Assembly (NCBI RefSeq): GCF_900188385.1
Contig: NZ_FZOI01000004.1
Location: 1-64,000 of the forward strand
DNA from: Azospirillum sp. RU38E
GTDB taxonomy: Bacteria; Pseudomonadota; Alphaproteobacteria; Azospirillales; Azospirillaceae
Length of the DNA: 64,000 nt
Direction: 5' to 3'
A program made the position numbers and the translations under genes. The notes beneath the pieces are model-generated. The model did no database searches, was not told the origin of the DNA, and saw only the letters and a list, made by a program, of their open reading frames with translations. Shown here in pieces: positions 34,500-43,956 of the stretch (position 1 is the first letter of the stretch; each line of letters opens with the position of its first letter).

Positions 34500-35543
34500 A
34501 TGAGTCTCGCCAAAGCCTATGCCGTCCTGGACGCGCAATCCCCGTTGGTCCCCTTCACCGTCGAGCGGCGGGAGCCGCGCGCCGATGATGTGGTCATTGC
34601 CATCAAATATAGCGGCATCTGCCATTCCGACATCCACCAGGCCCGCAATGAATGGGGGGCGTCGCGCTATCCCATGGTGCCGGGCCATGAAATTGCCGGC
34701 ATCGTCACCGCCGTCGGTTCCCAGGTGACGAAGTTCAAGGTCGGCGACCCTGTCGGCGTCGGCTGTTTCGTGCATTCCTGCACCCAGTGCGAGACGCGTG
34801 ACGAAGATCTGGAGCAATATCTGCCCGGTCTGGTGCAGACCTATAATGATGTGGAAGCGGATGGCGTGACGCCAACCTATGGCGGCTATTCCGACCATAT
34901 CGTGGTGCGCGAAGGCTATGTGCTTTCGATCCCGGACAACCTGCCGCTGGACCGCGCCGCGCCGCTGCTCTGCGCCGGCATCACGCTTTATTCACCGCTG
35001 CGCCACTGGCAGGCGGGACCGGGCAAGAAGGTCGCCATCGTCGGCATGGGCGGCCTGGGCCATATGGGCGTGAAGCTGGCCCATGCCATGGGGGCCGAGG
35101 TAACCGTGTTGAGTCAGAGCCTGGCGAAGGAGGCCGATGGCCACGCCTTCGGGGCCGATCATTATTATGCCACCCGCGATCCCGAAACGTTCCAGAAGCT
35201 GGCCAACAGCTTCGACCTGATCATCTGCACGGTTTCCAGCGATATTGACTGGAACGCCTATCTGCGGCTGCTGAAGGTGGATGGCACCCTCTGCCTGCTG
35301 GGCGTGCCGGAAAAGGCCGTGCCGGTCCATGCCTTCTCGTTGATCCCGACGCGGCGCAACCTTGCCGGCTCGATGATCGGCTCCATCAAGGAGACCCAGG
35401 AGATGCTGGATTTCTGCGGCGCACACAATATCACTGCCGACATCGAGAAGATCGAGATGAAGGATGTGAATGACGCCTATGAGCGCGTGCTGAAAAGCGA
35501 TGTGCGCTATCGCTTCGTCATCGATGTTGAGGCGTCGTTCTGA
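34500..35543 (+). CDS. Zinc-dependent alcohol dehydrogenase (CAD/YahK-like)
   Basis: A 347-residue medium-chain NAD(P)H-dependent alcohol/aldehyde oxidoreductase. The catalytic zinc site is intact: Cys in GICHSDIH, His-Glu in GHEIAG, and a later Cys in LLCAG. The nucleotide-binding motif is [14 protein letters not shown]. The structural-zinc loop, which normally has four cysteines, here reads [15 protein letters not shown], so two ligands are replaced. AAGGAAG lies 8 bases before the ATG. It is divergent from an AraC regulator that likely controls it in response to aldehydes. Confidence 0.85.
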   Translation: MSLAKAYAVLDAQSPLVPFTVERREPRADDVVIAIKYSGICHSDIHQARNEWGASRYPMVPGHEIAGIVTAVGSQVTKFKVGDPVGVGCFVHSCTQCETRDEDLEQYLPGLVQTYNDVEADGVTPTYGGYSDHIVVREGYVLSIPDNLPLDRAAPLLCAGITLYSPLRHWQAGPGKKVAIVGMGGLGHMGVKLAHAMGAEVTVLSQSLAKEADGHAFGADHYYATRDPETFQKLANSFDLIICTVSSDIDWNAYLRLLKVDGTLCLLGVPEKAVPVHAFSLIPTRRNLAGSMIGSIKETQEMLDFCGAHNITADIEKIEMKDVNDAYERVLKSDVRYRFVIDVEASF

Positions 35544-35596
35544 GGTTTCGGAAGGGTCGAACCGCGAAAAACAGCGTGTAAGGGCTTAAAATTGAT

Positions 35597-35628
35597 GAGG
35601 GCCGCTGCGGTGCAGCGGCCCTCTTTTT
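35597..35628 (+). terminator. Terminator after alcohol dehydrogenase
   Basis: A perfect 12-bp GC-rich stem (35597-35608/35612-35623) with a 3-base loop followed by TTTTTA. Confidence 0.85.
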
Positions 35629-35807
35629 ATACCCGTTTCCCTGAAGCCCCGCCCGTTCAACCCGGAACGAACGATGCGCAAGGTATGCAGTTCAGGCAGA
35701 TCGGTCAATCATTCTGACGCTTCTTTCTTAACCCACTGTCAAATAACCGTCATGCTTGTTGCCATTTTATCTCACTTTCAGGGGATAAACGGGCAATAAT
35801 CGTACAA

Positions 35808-37703
35808 TTAGCGGGCATAGCCCACGTCGCGCAAGGCCTGTGCCACCTCTTCCAGGATGGCTGGATCGTCGATGGTGGCCGGCATCTTCCAAGACTCGCT
35901 GTCGGCAATCTTCTGCATCGTGCCGCGCAGAATCTTCCCCGACCGGGTTTTGGGCAAGCGATCAACAATGACCGCCTGTTTGAACGCGGCGACCGGGCCA
36001 ATGTCATCCCGCACTTTTTTGACCAGTTCCGCCAGGATATCGGCATAGGGGCGCTCCACCCCCTTCTTCAACACCACCAGCCCCAGCGGCAGTTGCCCCT
36101 TCAACGCATCGGCCACCCCGATCACCGCGCATTCCGCCACATCCGGGTGCCCGGACAGCACCTCTTCCATGGCGCCGGTGGAGAGGCGATGGCCGGCGAC
36201 ATTGATGATGTCATCGGTGCGCGCCATGACATAGATATAGCCATCCGCGTCGATGAAGCCGGCATCAGAGGTCTGATAATAGCCGGCAAAGTCCGCCAGA
36301 TAGCTTTTGCGGAATCGGTCATCGGCATTCCACAGCGTCGGCAGGGTGCCCGGCGGCAGGGGCAGCTTGGCGACGATGGCGCCGATATCGCCCCGCCGCA
36401 CCTCCTGCCCGTCCGGCGCCAGGATGCGGATATCCCAGCCGGGCAGCGGTTTGGTGGTGGAGCCATATTTCACCGGGAACAGGCCCAGCCCCACCGGGTT
36501 GCCGGCGATCGGCCAGCCGGTTTCCGTCTGCCACCAATGGTCAATCACCGGCACCTTCAGGTTTGTTTCCGCCCATTGCAGCGTATCGGGATCGGAACGT
36601 TCGCCGGCCAGGAACAGGGTGCGCAGGCTGGAAATATCATAATCCTTGATCAGCAGCGCCTGCGGGTCTTCCCGCTTGATGGCGCGAAACGCGGTGGGCG
36701 CGGTGAAGAAGGCGACAACCTTGTGATCGGCAATCACCCGCCAGAAGGCACCGGCATCCGGCGTGCCCACCGGCTTGCCCTCATAGAAGATACTGGTACA
36801 GCCCTGCAGCAGCGGGCCATAAACGATATAGGAATGGCCGACCACCCAGCCGACATCACTGGCGGCCCAAAACACTTCCCCCGGCTTGACGCCGTAAAAA
36901 TGCTCCATGGTCCATTGCAGGGCGACGGCATAGCCGCCGGTATCGCGCACCACCCCCTTGGGCTGGCCCGTGGTGCCGGAGGTGTAGAGCACATAGAGCG
37001 TATCTGTGGCCGCCATGGGCACACAGTCAGCCGGCGAAGCCGCCGCCAGCGCGGCGTTCCAATCCAGGTCACGGCCGGGCAGCAGCTGGGCCTGCACCTG
37101 CGGCCGCTGCACGATGAAGCAATGGTCGGGCTTGTGGCTGGCCTCCTCAATGGCGGCATCCAGCATTGGCTTATAGGGCAGCACCTTGCTGCCCTCGATG
37201 CCGCAACTGGCGGTGACGATCACCTTGGGCTTGGCATCATTGATGCGGGTGGCCAGTTCGTGCGGGGCAAAGCCACCAAAGACGACGGAATGGATGGCGC
37301 CGATGCGGGCGCAGGCCAGCATGGCCACGGCAGCTTCCGGGATCATCGGCATATAGATAATGACGCGGTCCCCCTTGGCCACGCCGGCCCCCACCAGGGC
37401 ACCCGCGAAGCCCGCCACCAGATCGCGCAGTTCGGCATAGGTGATGGTGCGCTTGGTGCCGGTGACGGGGCTGTCATGGATGAAGGCCGCCTGCCCGCCC
37501 CGCCCGGCAGCAACATGCCGGTCCACGGCGTTCCAGCACATATTCAGCACCCCGCCCTTGTACCAGCGGTAAAGCGGTGCGGCACTGTCATCCAGAATGG
37601 TGGCGGGCGGGGTCAGCCAATCAACAGCCTTGGCGGCATCGGCCCAGAAACCCACCGGGTCCGCCAGTGACCGGTCATACATCTCCTGATATCGGGCCGA
37701 CAT
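35808..37703 (-). CDS. prpE: Propionyl-CoA synthetase
   Basis: A 631-residue ANL-family ligase that activates propionate (or a related short acid) with ATP and CoA. YVLYTSGTTGQPKGVVRDTGGY is the P-loop core, HWWQTETGWPI and YYQTSDAG follow, and the C-terminus has TRSGKILRG with the catalytic lysine. The ACAS_N segment near residue 5 (YQEMYDRSLADPVGFWADAAKAVDWL) separates it from short AMP-ligases. GGGAGGAAA 5 bases upstream fixes the start at 37703. No methylcitrate genes are nearby. Confidence 0.9.
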   Translation of the reverse strand: MSARYQEMYDRSLADPVGFWADAAKAVDWLTPPATILDDSAAPLYRWYKGGVLNMCWNAVDRHVAAGRGGQAAFIHDSPVTGTKRTITYAELRDLVAGFAGALVGAGVAKGDRVIIYMPMIPEAAVAMLACARIGAIHSVVFGGFAPHELATRINDAKPKVIVTASCGIEGSKVLPYKPMLDAAIEEASHKPDHCFIVQRPQVQAQLLPGRDLDWNAALAAASPADCVPMAATDTLYVLYTSGTTGQPKGVVRDTGGYAVALQWTMEHFYGVKPGEVFWAASDVGWVVGHSYIVYGPLLQGCTSIFYEGKPVGTPDAGAFWRVIADHKVVAFFTAPTAFRAIKREDPQALLIKDYDISSLRTLFLAGERSDPDTLQWAETNLKVPVIDHWWQTETGWPIAGNPVGLGLFPVKYGSTTKPLPGWDIRILAPDGQEVRRGDIGAIVAKLPLPPGTLPTLWNADDRFRKSYLADFAGYYQTSDAGFIDADGYIYVMARTDDIINVAGHRLSTGAMEEVLSGHPDVAECAVIGVADALKGQLPLGLVVLKKGVERPYADILAELVKKVRDDIGPVAAFKQAVIVDRLPKTRSGKILRGTMQKIADSESWKMPATIDDPAILEEVAQALRDVGYAR

Positions 37704-37878
37704 GATTTTCCTCCCCTGTTTGTTATCGTCGCTTTTCCAGCGAGGGCGCTTTTTCGCCTCGCTAAAAGGCACGAGGCTGGGCATAGTCAACGCCGTCGCC
37801 ACCGCAGCGGCCATGATCTGAATCAGCCTGATGGAACCTGCGGTTTCATCCCCTACCTTGGTCTTCCATCGAGCCCCG

Positions 37879-38226
37879 ATGATCGTCGACAGCCGCCAAA
37901 TCCAATTTTCCGCTGAGGCGTTGAAGGACGCCGTGAAGACCTATCGGGAATTGTTTCCACAGAAACAGCCGCCGGGCCTGCTGGGCGCGGTGATGATCCG
38001 GGGCATCAACCCGATCTCCCTGGGCGTCAAGGTCCAGGCCATGGGATCGCGCGTCTATCGGGAGGTGGAGATGGCGGAAAGCGAGGTGGCGGCCATGCTG
38101 ATCCTTTATTGCCGCAAGCTGCGCATCCCCCTGCCGCGCACGGCGGACAAGGCCATCAAGGTGCAGGGCGACAATATCGCCCTGATCGTTTCCAAAACGC
38201 TGACCTTGCCGGCGGTCCCGGCCTGA
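37879..38226 (+). CDS. Hypothetical protein
   Basis: A 115-residue soluble alpha/beta protein beginning MIVDSRQIQFSAEALKDAVKTYRE. No domain is recognised. Coding character is good and it is divergent from prpE. An in-frame ATG at 37831 would add 16 residues; neither start has a clear ribosome site. Confidence 0.55.
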   Translation: MIVDSRQIQFSAEALKDAVKTYRELFPQKQPPGLLGAVMIRGINPISLGVKVQAMGSRVYREVEMAESEVAAMLILYCRKLRIPLPRTADKAIKVQGDNIALIVSKTLTLPAVPA

Positions 38227-38248
38227 GCGCTGGCGCCAACCGCTGCAA

Positions 38249-39049
38249 TCAGGAAAACTGCATTTCCGGTACAAGCCTGGGGCGCGCCGCCTGTTCTGCC
38301 AGCAACGCCACCACATCTTCCTGCCGCAACAGCGGATAGCGGGTGCGCAACAAGGTGGTCAATTCATCCACCGGCCATTCCATCAGGGCCGCCGGATCGA
38401 AATGCAGGGCAAGATAATCGGCGGCCCGCAGGGACCCCTCACGGGCAAAGAACTGGATCTGGCGCAGGGCCTCTGTGGAAGGCAGCCCTTCCACAGCCTG
38501 CGCCAGGGCGGGTTCACAGAGGGTGCTGACCTGCAACAGCCCATCGCGCGCCGGATCGGCCTGCCACGCCCGAACGGCCCTTAACACGGCCTGGGCGAAT
38601 GAGGTGTCTCTGTCCGCGGCTTCACGCAGCAACTGTTCTAGTAATCCAGCTGAACGATCCATTGCCTCATCCAGATCGAAGATGGTTGGCATGTCGCGCC
38701 AGCTCTTCAATTCCTGCTGAATGATGGCTTCTGCCGGGCGTCCCTTGTCGCTGCTGAACCAGTGCTGGTCGAACCATTGCAGTGCCCGTTCCAGTCTTGG
38801 CTCATCCGATGGGGCGCGGATCACCTGATCGATCAGCACATGGTCATCCAGCAATTCATCGGCCGTCGGCACCGACTCCGGCAGCAAGCCGGTCAATACG
38901 GGATCCAGCTCATGGGTCAGGTTGACGGCCAGCAGCACGGTGACGTGGGAGACGAAAGCCGCCGCCATATGTCGTATTTCCGCGCGTTCCTCCACCATGA
39001 GCTTTACCTTCCACTCTTCCTCAGCCCGGTCCATCCACCCTATGGACAT
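38249..39049 (-). CDS. Hypothetical helical protein
   Basis: A 266-residue, acidic, mostly helical protein with no signal peptide (e.g. ELLDDHVLIDQVIRAPSDEPRLERALQWFDQHW, SAGLLEQLLREAADRDTSFAQAVLRAVRAWQ). I recognise no family. It runs convergently with the gene at 37879. The start is uncertain: ATGs at 39049, 39034 and 38998 are all in frame without a ribosome site. Confidence 0.6.
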   Translation of the reverse strand: MSIGWMDRAEEEWKVKLMVEERAEIRHMAAAFVSHVTVLLAVNLTHELDPVLTGLLPESVPTADELLDDHVLIDQVIRAPSDEPRLERALQWFDQHWFSSDKGRPAEAIIQQELKSWRDMPTIFDLDEAMDRSAGLLEQLLREAADRDTSFAQAVLRAVRAWQADPARDGLLQVSTLCEPALAQAVEGLPSTEALRQIQFFAREGSLRAADYLALHFDPAALMEWPVDELTTLLRTRYPLLRQEDVVALLAEQAARPRLVPEMQFS

Positions 39050-39146
39050 GTTGTTGTAACATCATGGAGCCTTGCGCCCGGTGCGGCAATGGGAGTCGCG
39101 GCAGTGTCACCTTTCGAATAGGCTGGCAGCGAGAGCCACCTGCGTT

Positions 39147-39197
39147 TAGAGCGGATTCACGCCAAAAGGTGATTTCACATTTTGGCGATCCGCTCTA
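39147..39197. repeat. REP-like palindrome
   Basis: Outer arms tagagcggat/atccgctcta enclose inner arms cgccaaaa/ttttggcg; the left arm has an extra three bases (tca). The total is about 51 bp between two divergent genes. No T-run follows. Confidence 0.65.
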
Positions 39198-39220
39198 TCC
39201 CCTCGCCTGGAACGGACATC

Positions 39221-39844
39221 ATGTTTATCGAGATCTATGCCGACCTTGTCTGCCCCTGGTGCTATATCGGGAAACGCCGGTTAGAGCAGGCGCTCGAGCT
39301 GCGCCCAGGCCTGTCTGTCGATATCCGCTGGATGCCCTTCCAGCTGAATCCTGAGTTGCCGGAAGCTGGCATGGACCGGGCGACCTATCTGGTGGCAAAA
39401 TTTGGCAGCATTGACCGGGCGCGGCAGCTTTCGGCCATGGTCGAACAGGCTGCCAGCAAGGAAGGGCTGCCGTTGCGTCTGGACCTTGTCCGCCGCACGC
39501 CTAACACAACAAACGCACATCGGCTGGTCCGTTTTGCCGAGCGGTTCGGCCGTTCAACCGAGATGGCCTCCACGCTCTTTCAGAGCTATTTCGCTCAGGG
39601 GCTCGACATTGGTGCCACTTCGATTCTTCTAGAACTCGCCATCGCCAACGGCCTGCCGGGAGATGAGGTGGCGACATATCTCAGTAGTGAAGCCGACAAA
39701 GCAGCCATCCGCGCCGGCGACCAGCAGGCCCGGCAATTGGGCGTGCAGGCCGTGCCCTGCTTCGTCTTCGAACGACGCTACGCCCTGTCCGGCGCGCAGG
39801 AACCGCAGGCATTCCTGCCGTTCCTGGATATGGCGCGGGGTTAG
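39221..39844 (+). CDS. FrnE-like DsbA-family thiol oxidoreductase
   Basis: A 207-residue thioredoxin-fold protein of the cytosolic DsbA/FrnE type (2-hydroxychromene isomerase-like). The redox motif CPWC lies near residue 12 (ADLVCPWCYIGKRRLE) and the cis-proline loop is VQAVPCFVFERRYALSGAQ. No signal peptide, so it acts in the cytosol. A GGAAC element precedes the ATG at 39221. It is preceded by a REP-like palindrome. Confidence 0.85.
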   Translation: MFIEIYADLVCPWCYIGKRRLEQALELRPGLSVDIRWMPFQLNPELPEAGMDRATYLVAKFGSIDRARQLSAMVEQAASKEGLPLRLDLVRRTPNTTNAHRLVRFAERFGRSTEMASTLFQSYFAQGLDIGATSILLELAIANGLPGDEVATYLSSEADKAAIRAGDQQARQLGVQAVPCFVFERRYALSGAQEPQAFLPFLDMARG

Positions 39845-39931
39845 CAATGGTGGTCGATTTTCGAATGACTGAGGCTTTGGTTACAGCGCCGCACGTCAGA
39901 TCCGCAATGCTCACCCGTTGTACGACAAAAA

Positions 39932-39963
39932 AGGGGCGTGCTGATCGCAAGCCCCTCTCTTCT
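39932..39963 (+). terminator. Weak terminator candidate after the FrnE-like gene
   Basis: A 6-bp stem (aggggc/gcccct) with a 13-base loop followed by a pyrimidine-rich run (ctcttctt). The stem is weak and the call tentative. Confidence 0.35.
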
Positions 39964-39968
39964 TCGTG

Positions 39969-40006
39969 AAAAGATAGAGACCCCGTCCCGATGGGACAGG
40001 GTCTCT
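39969..40006 (-). terminator. Terminator of the OmpA-family gene
   Basis: On the minus strand a 14-bp stem (one mismatch) with a 3-base loop lies 12 bases after the stop and is followed by atctttt. Confidence 0.65.
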
Positions 40007-40017
40007 TCAATACTGGA

Positions 40018-41100
40018 TTACGGGAAAACGATGACGGCGCGGCGGTTCGACGGCTCACGCACGCCATCGGCGGTCGGGACCAGCAGATCCGTCTCACCCT
40101 TGGCTTCCACGGCGATTTCCTTGGACGTCAGACCCTGGGACGCCAGGTAATCGCGCACGGCTTCGGCGCGGCGCAGCGACAGCTTCTGGTTATAATCGGA
40201 CGGGCCCGACGTGTCGGCATGGCCGGACACGACAACGCGCACGATCTTGCCAGCCTTGGCATCGCGGGCGACGTTCTGCAGAACCTGCTGAGCGTCGGCA
40301 GACAGGGTGGACTTGTCGAAGTCGAAGAACACCGTGAAGTTACGGGTGATCGACGGCGCCGGGGGCGGCGGCGGAGCGGGCTGGGCCGGCGGCGGGGGCG
40401 GCGGGGGTGGAGCCACAACGGTGGTGGCCACCGGCGCCGGGGCCGGGGCGGCGCCGAACACGGTGCGAACACCGATCAGCACGCTGTGGGACTTGTAGTC
40501 GGCGTCAAAGGCCGGCCGCTCGTTCTTGTACTTCAGCGTGTCCATCGCCAGGAAGCGATAGCCCAGCGTCAGATCCAGATTGTCGGTGATCGCATAGGCG
40601 ACACCGGCATTCAGCTGGTAAGCAAAGCTGTCCGTGTTGCCGTAATTATAGTTGTTCGGCGCCAGCAGCGGGCCAACAGCCTCGGTCTTCACCCAGCCCC
40701 AACCAGCACCTGCGCCAACATAGGGGCGCAGCGGGGAGCCGATATCAAACTCCTTCTGCACCACACCCATCATGGTGAAGGCCTTCAGGTTGCCATTCGG
40801 CTGACCAGAGCGGCTGGCGGGGCCACCGACAATACCGCTGACTTCATGAACGGTGTAACCACCTTCCAGACCCAGACGCAGCCCTTCACCAAACTGGTAA
40901 CCCAGTTCAACGACAGAGGACAAAGCATCCTTGGTGGAGACTTCGTTGGTGATGGTGGAAGACTTGAAATCGCTGTCCTGGAGCCAGTTGACACCGATCT
41001 GGGCACCAAAATAGGGGCCCTCAACGGACTTCTGGGCGAAGGCGGCACTGGGGAGGGCCAAAGCGATCGCCGTCCCCAACAGCAAGTGGCGCAGATTCAT
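40018..41100 (-). CDS. OmpA-family outer-membrane protein
   Basis: A 360-residue porin-type protein. A signal peptide ends near residue 22 (SAAFAQ). Residues 25-230 are an OmpA-like beta-barrel (GPYFGAQIGVNWL, LGYQFGEGLRLGLEGGY, YVGAGAGWGWVK, LTLGYRFL). A proline-rich linker with long PPPPPP runs (about 240-265) leads to the OmpA/Pal peptidoglycan-binding domain (FFDFDKSTLSADAQQVL, GHADTSGPSDYNQKLSLRRAEAVRDYL, SNRRAVIV). It tethers the outer membrane to peptidoglycan. GAGGAG lies upstream of ATG 41100. Confidence 0.9.
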   Translation of the reverse strand: MNLRHLLLGTAIALALPSAAFAQKSVEGPYFGAQIGVNWLQDSDFKSSTITNEVSTKDALSSVVELGYQFGEGLRLGLEGGYTVHEVSGIVGGPASRSGQPNGNLKAFTMMGVVQKEFDIGSPLRPYVGAGAGWGWVKTEAVGPLLAPNNYNYGNTDSFAYQLNAGVAYAITDNLDLTLGYRFLAMDTLKYKNERPAFDADYKSHSVLIGVRTVFGAAPAPAPVATTVVAPPPPPPPPAQPAPPPPPAPSITRNFTVFFDFDKSTLSADAQQVLQNVARDAKAGKIVRVVVSGHADTSGPSDYNQKLSLRRAEAVRDYLASQGLTSKEIAVEAKGETDLLVPTADGVREPSNRRAVIVFP

Positions 41101-41317
41101 CTCTTTATACTCCTCGAAGGCCCTTGGATTGCCGCCCTTACACGCCGAAAACGGAGGCAGCTTGTTCTGTCTTGGGCAAAAAGATGGCATCGCCGTCTTT
41201 TATATCCCAGCGTTCATAGGCTTAACAGAAAATGAAGGGGCAACTCAAGGAGGCAGGGGGCTGGCTAAAGATACTAGCCCTATCGGCTAGGCGCCCGCTC
41301 CCCCTCTTGCTTTTCAG

Positions 41318-41503
41318 CTATGCCGCAGCGCGAAAGGCATTTAATGCGGCGCGCTGCGCTTCCCCAGCATCCGGATAGGCACGACCATGCAACTGCTGCA
41401 CGGCTGGGTGGAATGCATGGAACACCACGCCTTCCTCCTCCGCCATGGCCAGACCAAGCGGTTCGTCCTCAATCTCAATCAGGTAATCCATCGGCCGATC
41501 CAT
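41318..41503 (-). CDS. Small hypothetical protein
   Basis: A 61-residue protein beginning MDRPMDYLIEIEDEPLGLAMAEEEGVVFHAFHPAVQQLHGR. Its compact beta-like composition resembles short conserved proteins in Azospirillum-type genomes, but I cannot name a family. AAAGGTGG lies 6 bases before ATG 41503; a GTG three codons earlier is the alternative. Confidence 0.55.
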   Translation of the reverse strand: MDRPMDYLIEIEDEPLGLAMAEEEGVVFHAFHPAVQQLHGRAYPDAGEAQRAALNAFRAAA

Positions 41504-41610
41504 GATCGCCACCTTTCAGTGACAGGCCACAAGCAGTGGCCCATTGACGTTCTTCACCCCGCCGGTGCGGCTTCTAACAAGATTTTCATGACGTTTTCCA
41601 TCATGGTTGC

Positions 41611-42759
41611 GTGACACTGAATGCCGTGGAAAATCCTGATCAAAATGGCCTTTCGCCACAGGCAGCAGGCCCAAGCGCCCGACGACAAGGAAAAGTGCCC
41701 GTGCCACCTCGTGAACAATCAGGTCTTGCATCAGTTGCCCCCACCCTTGTGACGGACGATGACCTCGTGCTGGGTCAGCCAGCCCCTGGGATTCGTCTGG
41801 TTCGGCTGCCCCTTCCCTTCGCGCTAGACCATATCAATGTCTGGCTGCTTGCCGACAAGGACAGCGCAGCGCGTGACGGCTGGACCCTGGTGGATACCGG
41901 CATTGCCAGCAACCTGACGCGGGCGCTGTGGGAACAGGTGATCGCCCGTCATATGGACGGGCTGCCGGCTCTGCGGCTATTGGTCACGCACTTCCATCCC
42001 GATCATGTCGGTTTGGCCGATTGGCTTTGCCAACGGTTTGACATCCCCCTGGCAATGTCCCGCAGCGAATGGCTGCTGGCGCAACTGCACAGCCGGCCAC
42101 CGGCGACCATGGATCAGCAGATCGCCAACCGCTTCTACATGAGGGCCGGGCTGTCGCCCGAACAGGTGGCGAATTTAACGGCGCGTGTGGGCGCCTATCG
42201 GCAGGGCGTTCCAGCCGTGCCCGCCATATTCCAGCGGCTGCGTGACGGGCAGATGCTGGATATCGGCGGACGCGGTTGGCAGGTGATATGCAGCGGTGGC
42301 CATTCCCCCGAACATGTCTGCCTTTTCAACAGCGATGCGCATATTCTCATCGCGGGCGACATGGTGCTGCCACGCATCAGCCCGAATATCAGCGTCTGGC
42401 CGGCCGAACCAGCCGCAGACCCGCTCTCAGAATATCTGGCGGGACTGGGACGGCTCCGCCAGCTCCCCGCCGATACGCTGGTTCTGCCCTCGCATGGGCA
42501 GCCCTTCACCGGCCTGCGGGAGCGAATCGACCAGCTGGCCAATCATCATCAGGAAAGGCTGGCAGAGATCCGGACGGCCTGCTCAGGCCCTGGCTGCAGC
42601 GTGGCAGACATCACGCAGCTGCTGTTCAGGCGCCCGCTCGACACCCATCAATTAAGCTTCGCGGTAGGGGAAGCCCTGGCGCACCTGAACCATCTGGTAG
42701 GCCAGGGCCTTTTGCACCGCAAAGAACGGGCAGGAACACCTGATCTTTTTCAGGTCTGA
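41611..42759 (+). CDS. Metallo-beta-lactamase-fold hydrolase
   Basis: A 382-residue MBL-fold protein with two metal sites: THFHPDHVG (about 130-138), SGGHSPEHVCLF, AGDMVLPRISP and LPSHGQPFTG supply the histidines and the bridging aspartate. A C-terminal winged-helix-like region (VADITQLLFRRPLDTHQLSFAVGEALAHLNHLVGQGLLHR) is typical of the BLACT_WH/LACTB2 group. The GTG start at 41611 is uncertain; GTG 41695 is closer to an AAGGA site. The likely substrate is a thioester or lactone. Confidence 0.75.
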   Translation: MTLNAVENPDQNGLSPQAAGPSARRQGKVPVPPREQSGLASVAPTLVTDDDLVLGQPAPGIRLVRLPLPFALDHINVWLLADKDSAARDGWTLVDTGIASNLTRALWEQVIARHMDGLPALRLLVTHFHPDHVGLADWLCQRFDIPLAMSRSEWLLAQLHSRPPATMDQQIANRFYMRAGLSPEQVANLTARVGAYRQGVPAVPAIFQRLRDGQMLDIGGRGWQVICSGGHSPEHVCLFNSDAHILIAGDMVLPRISPNISVWPAEPAADPLSEYLAGLGRLRQLPADTLVLPSHGQPFTGLRERIDQLANHHQERLAEIRTACSGPGCSVADITQLLFRRPLDTHQLSFAVGEALAHLNHLVGQGLLHRKERAGTPDLFQV

Positions 42760-42828
42760 AGCCTTGGTCGATCTTCCCTTCTACCAAGGTATGATGACCG
42801 TCACGGCCGATTGAGAAACTGAAAAGCC

Positions 42829-42860
42829 CGGGCGTGTTTCCCGTTTTCAAAACACGCCCG
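42829..42860 (-). terminator. Hairpin, probable terminator of the secreted protein gene
   Basis: An 11-bp stem (cgggcgtgttt/aaacacgcccg) with a 10-base loop lies 21 bases after the minus-strand stop and is followed by ggcttttcag. The T-run is short. Confidence 0.45.
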
Positions 42861-42880
42861 ACAAAGCCAGCAAGCCGGGA

Positions 42881-43522
42881 TCAGCCGGCCTTGCCACCAT
42901 TCTTGGCCGTATCAGCTTTCTTTGCCGCCTCGGGCTTCTTCGCCGGATTGGTCTTTTTGGCCGGTGCCGCCGCCGGTGTGGCACGGGCAGCCGGGCTGGC
43001 TGCCGCCTCCGCCACCAGGGCGCCCTGCATCGGCTTGTCACAACGGGGTTCCTGCGCCAGCCGAACGCCCGGTGCATCGGGACGCAGGCCAGCGCGGAGC
43101 GCTTCGATATCCGTCGCCATGGCCTTGGCAACCACCGGCACGTGATCGGCGCAGAACACCGGATTGGTCAGCGCAATGGCGCGCTGCGAGGTCTCATTCG
43201 CCAGCCGGGTGCGGAACGTATCGAAAGCGCGGTTGGGGTTTCCCTTCACCGTCCGCTTGTAATAGCTGATCAGGTTACTTTCCCAGACCTTGATCTGCTT
43301 TTGATGTTTCAGCGTGAACATTTTATATTGTGCAAAAAGGCTGGGCTGACCCTGGACGCTCATTTCCTGACAGGTCAGACCCACAACCATCAGTTCGGTA
43401 TGCAACCGAATGCCCTGCTCAGCCTCAAACTCATCAGGGGTGTAGCAAGGTGGCTTGGCCTGGACAGGCACGGCGAACATCGCCAACAGAGCCGCCATCG
43501 CGGCAAGACGTTTACGCAGCAT
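42881..43522 (-). CDS. Secreted protein with Lys/Ala-rich tail
   Basis: A 213-residue exported protein with a signal peptide (LAAMAALLAMFAVPVQA) cleaved near residue 22. The mature N-terminal part has four cysteines (CYTPDEFEAEQG, LTCQEMS, VFCADH, EPRCDKP), suggesting disulfides, and the last 45 residues are Ala/Lys/Pro-rich (AKKTNPAKKPEAAKK). The tail could bind polyanions or peptidoglycan. No family is recognised. ATG 43522 is preferred over GTG 43564. Confidence 0.65.
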   Translation of the reverse strand: MLRKRLAAMAALLAMFAVPVQAKPPCYTPDEFEAEQGIRLHTELMVVGLTCQEMSVQGQPSLFAQYKMFTLKHQKQIKVWESNLISYYKRTVKGNPNRAFDTFRTRLANETSQRAIALTNPVFCADHVPVVAKAMATDIEALRAGLRPDAPGVRLAQEPRCDKPMQGALVAEAAASPAARATPAAAPAKKTNPAKKPEAAKKADTAKNGGKAG

Positions 43523-43956
43523 GGTTTCTGGGTCCAAGAAGCCGTTATAATCAAAGCCTCGCACGGATCAGCCGTGCTGGCTTTTGCGGGCCGACTGTGC
43601 CCCAAGGCAGGCGGTGACCGCAAGAGTCCGCATGGACGCAGCCGACGCAATTTCGGATGAAGCTCGTCTGTGGCTGAACCGCATTGCTGCTGCAGCTTTC
43701 AAAATCTACGCACGCCGAGAACAGCCCGACAGGGAGCGGCGCGGAGAGCAACAAACGCGCTGGTGATTTTTTTTGCTCCCAACACGCAGTTCCTCTTTTA
43801 ATTTCTGACCATTTCGCCCATATCTGGACTATAACTCCTGGCACCACCGTGCGTAACACCTCCCCAAACGATCCCCTGGGCCCAAACGATCCCTCGGGTT
43901 CGCCATTAATGGGCAGGCTCAACCGCCGGACACGCCGAGATTTGTGAATCCGCTTA
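43523..43956. other. Divergent intergenic region with a possible small ORF
   Basis: About 430 bases between divergent genes. The plus strand contains a possible 44-codon ORF at 43632-43766 (begins MDAADAISDEARLWLNRIAAAAFKIYARR), whose helix looks natural but which has only a weak ribosome site. The rest includes a T-rich stretch around 43765-43772. No promoter pair is convincing. Confidence 0.4.
43632..43766 (+). CDS. Possible small helical protein
   Basis: A 44-residue ORF beginning MDAADAISDEARLWLNRIAAAAFKIYARREQ, with a strongly amphipathic helix and a charged tail. No family is known to me and the ribosome site is weak, so it is a low-confidence small gene. Confidence 0.3.
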   Translation: MDAADAISDEARLWLNRIAAAAFKIYARREQPDRERRGEQQTRW

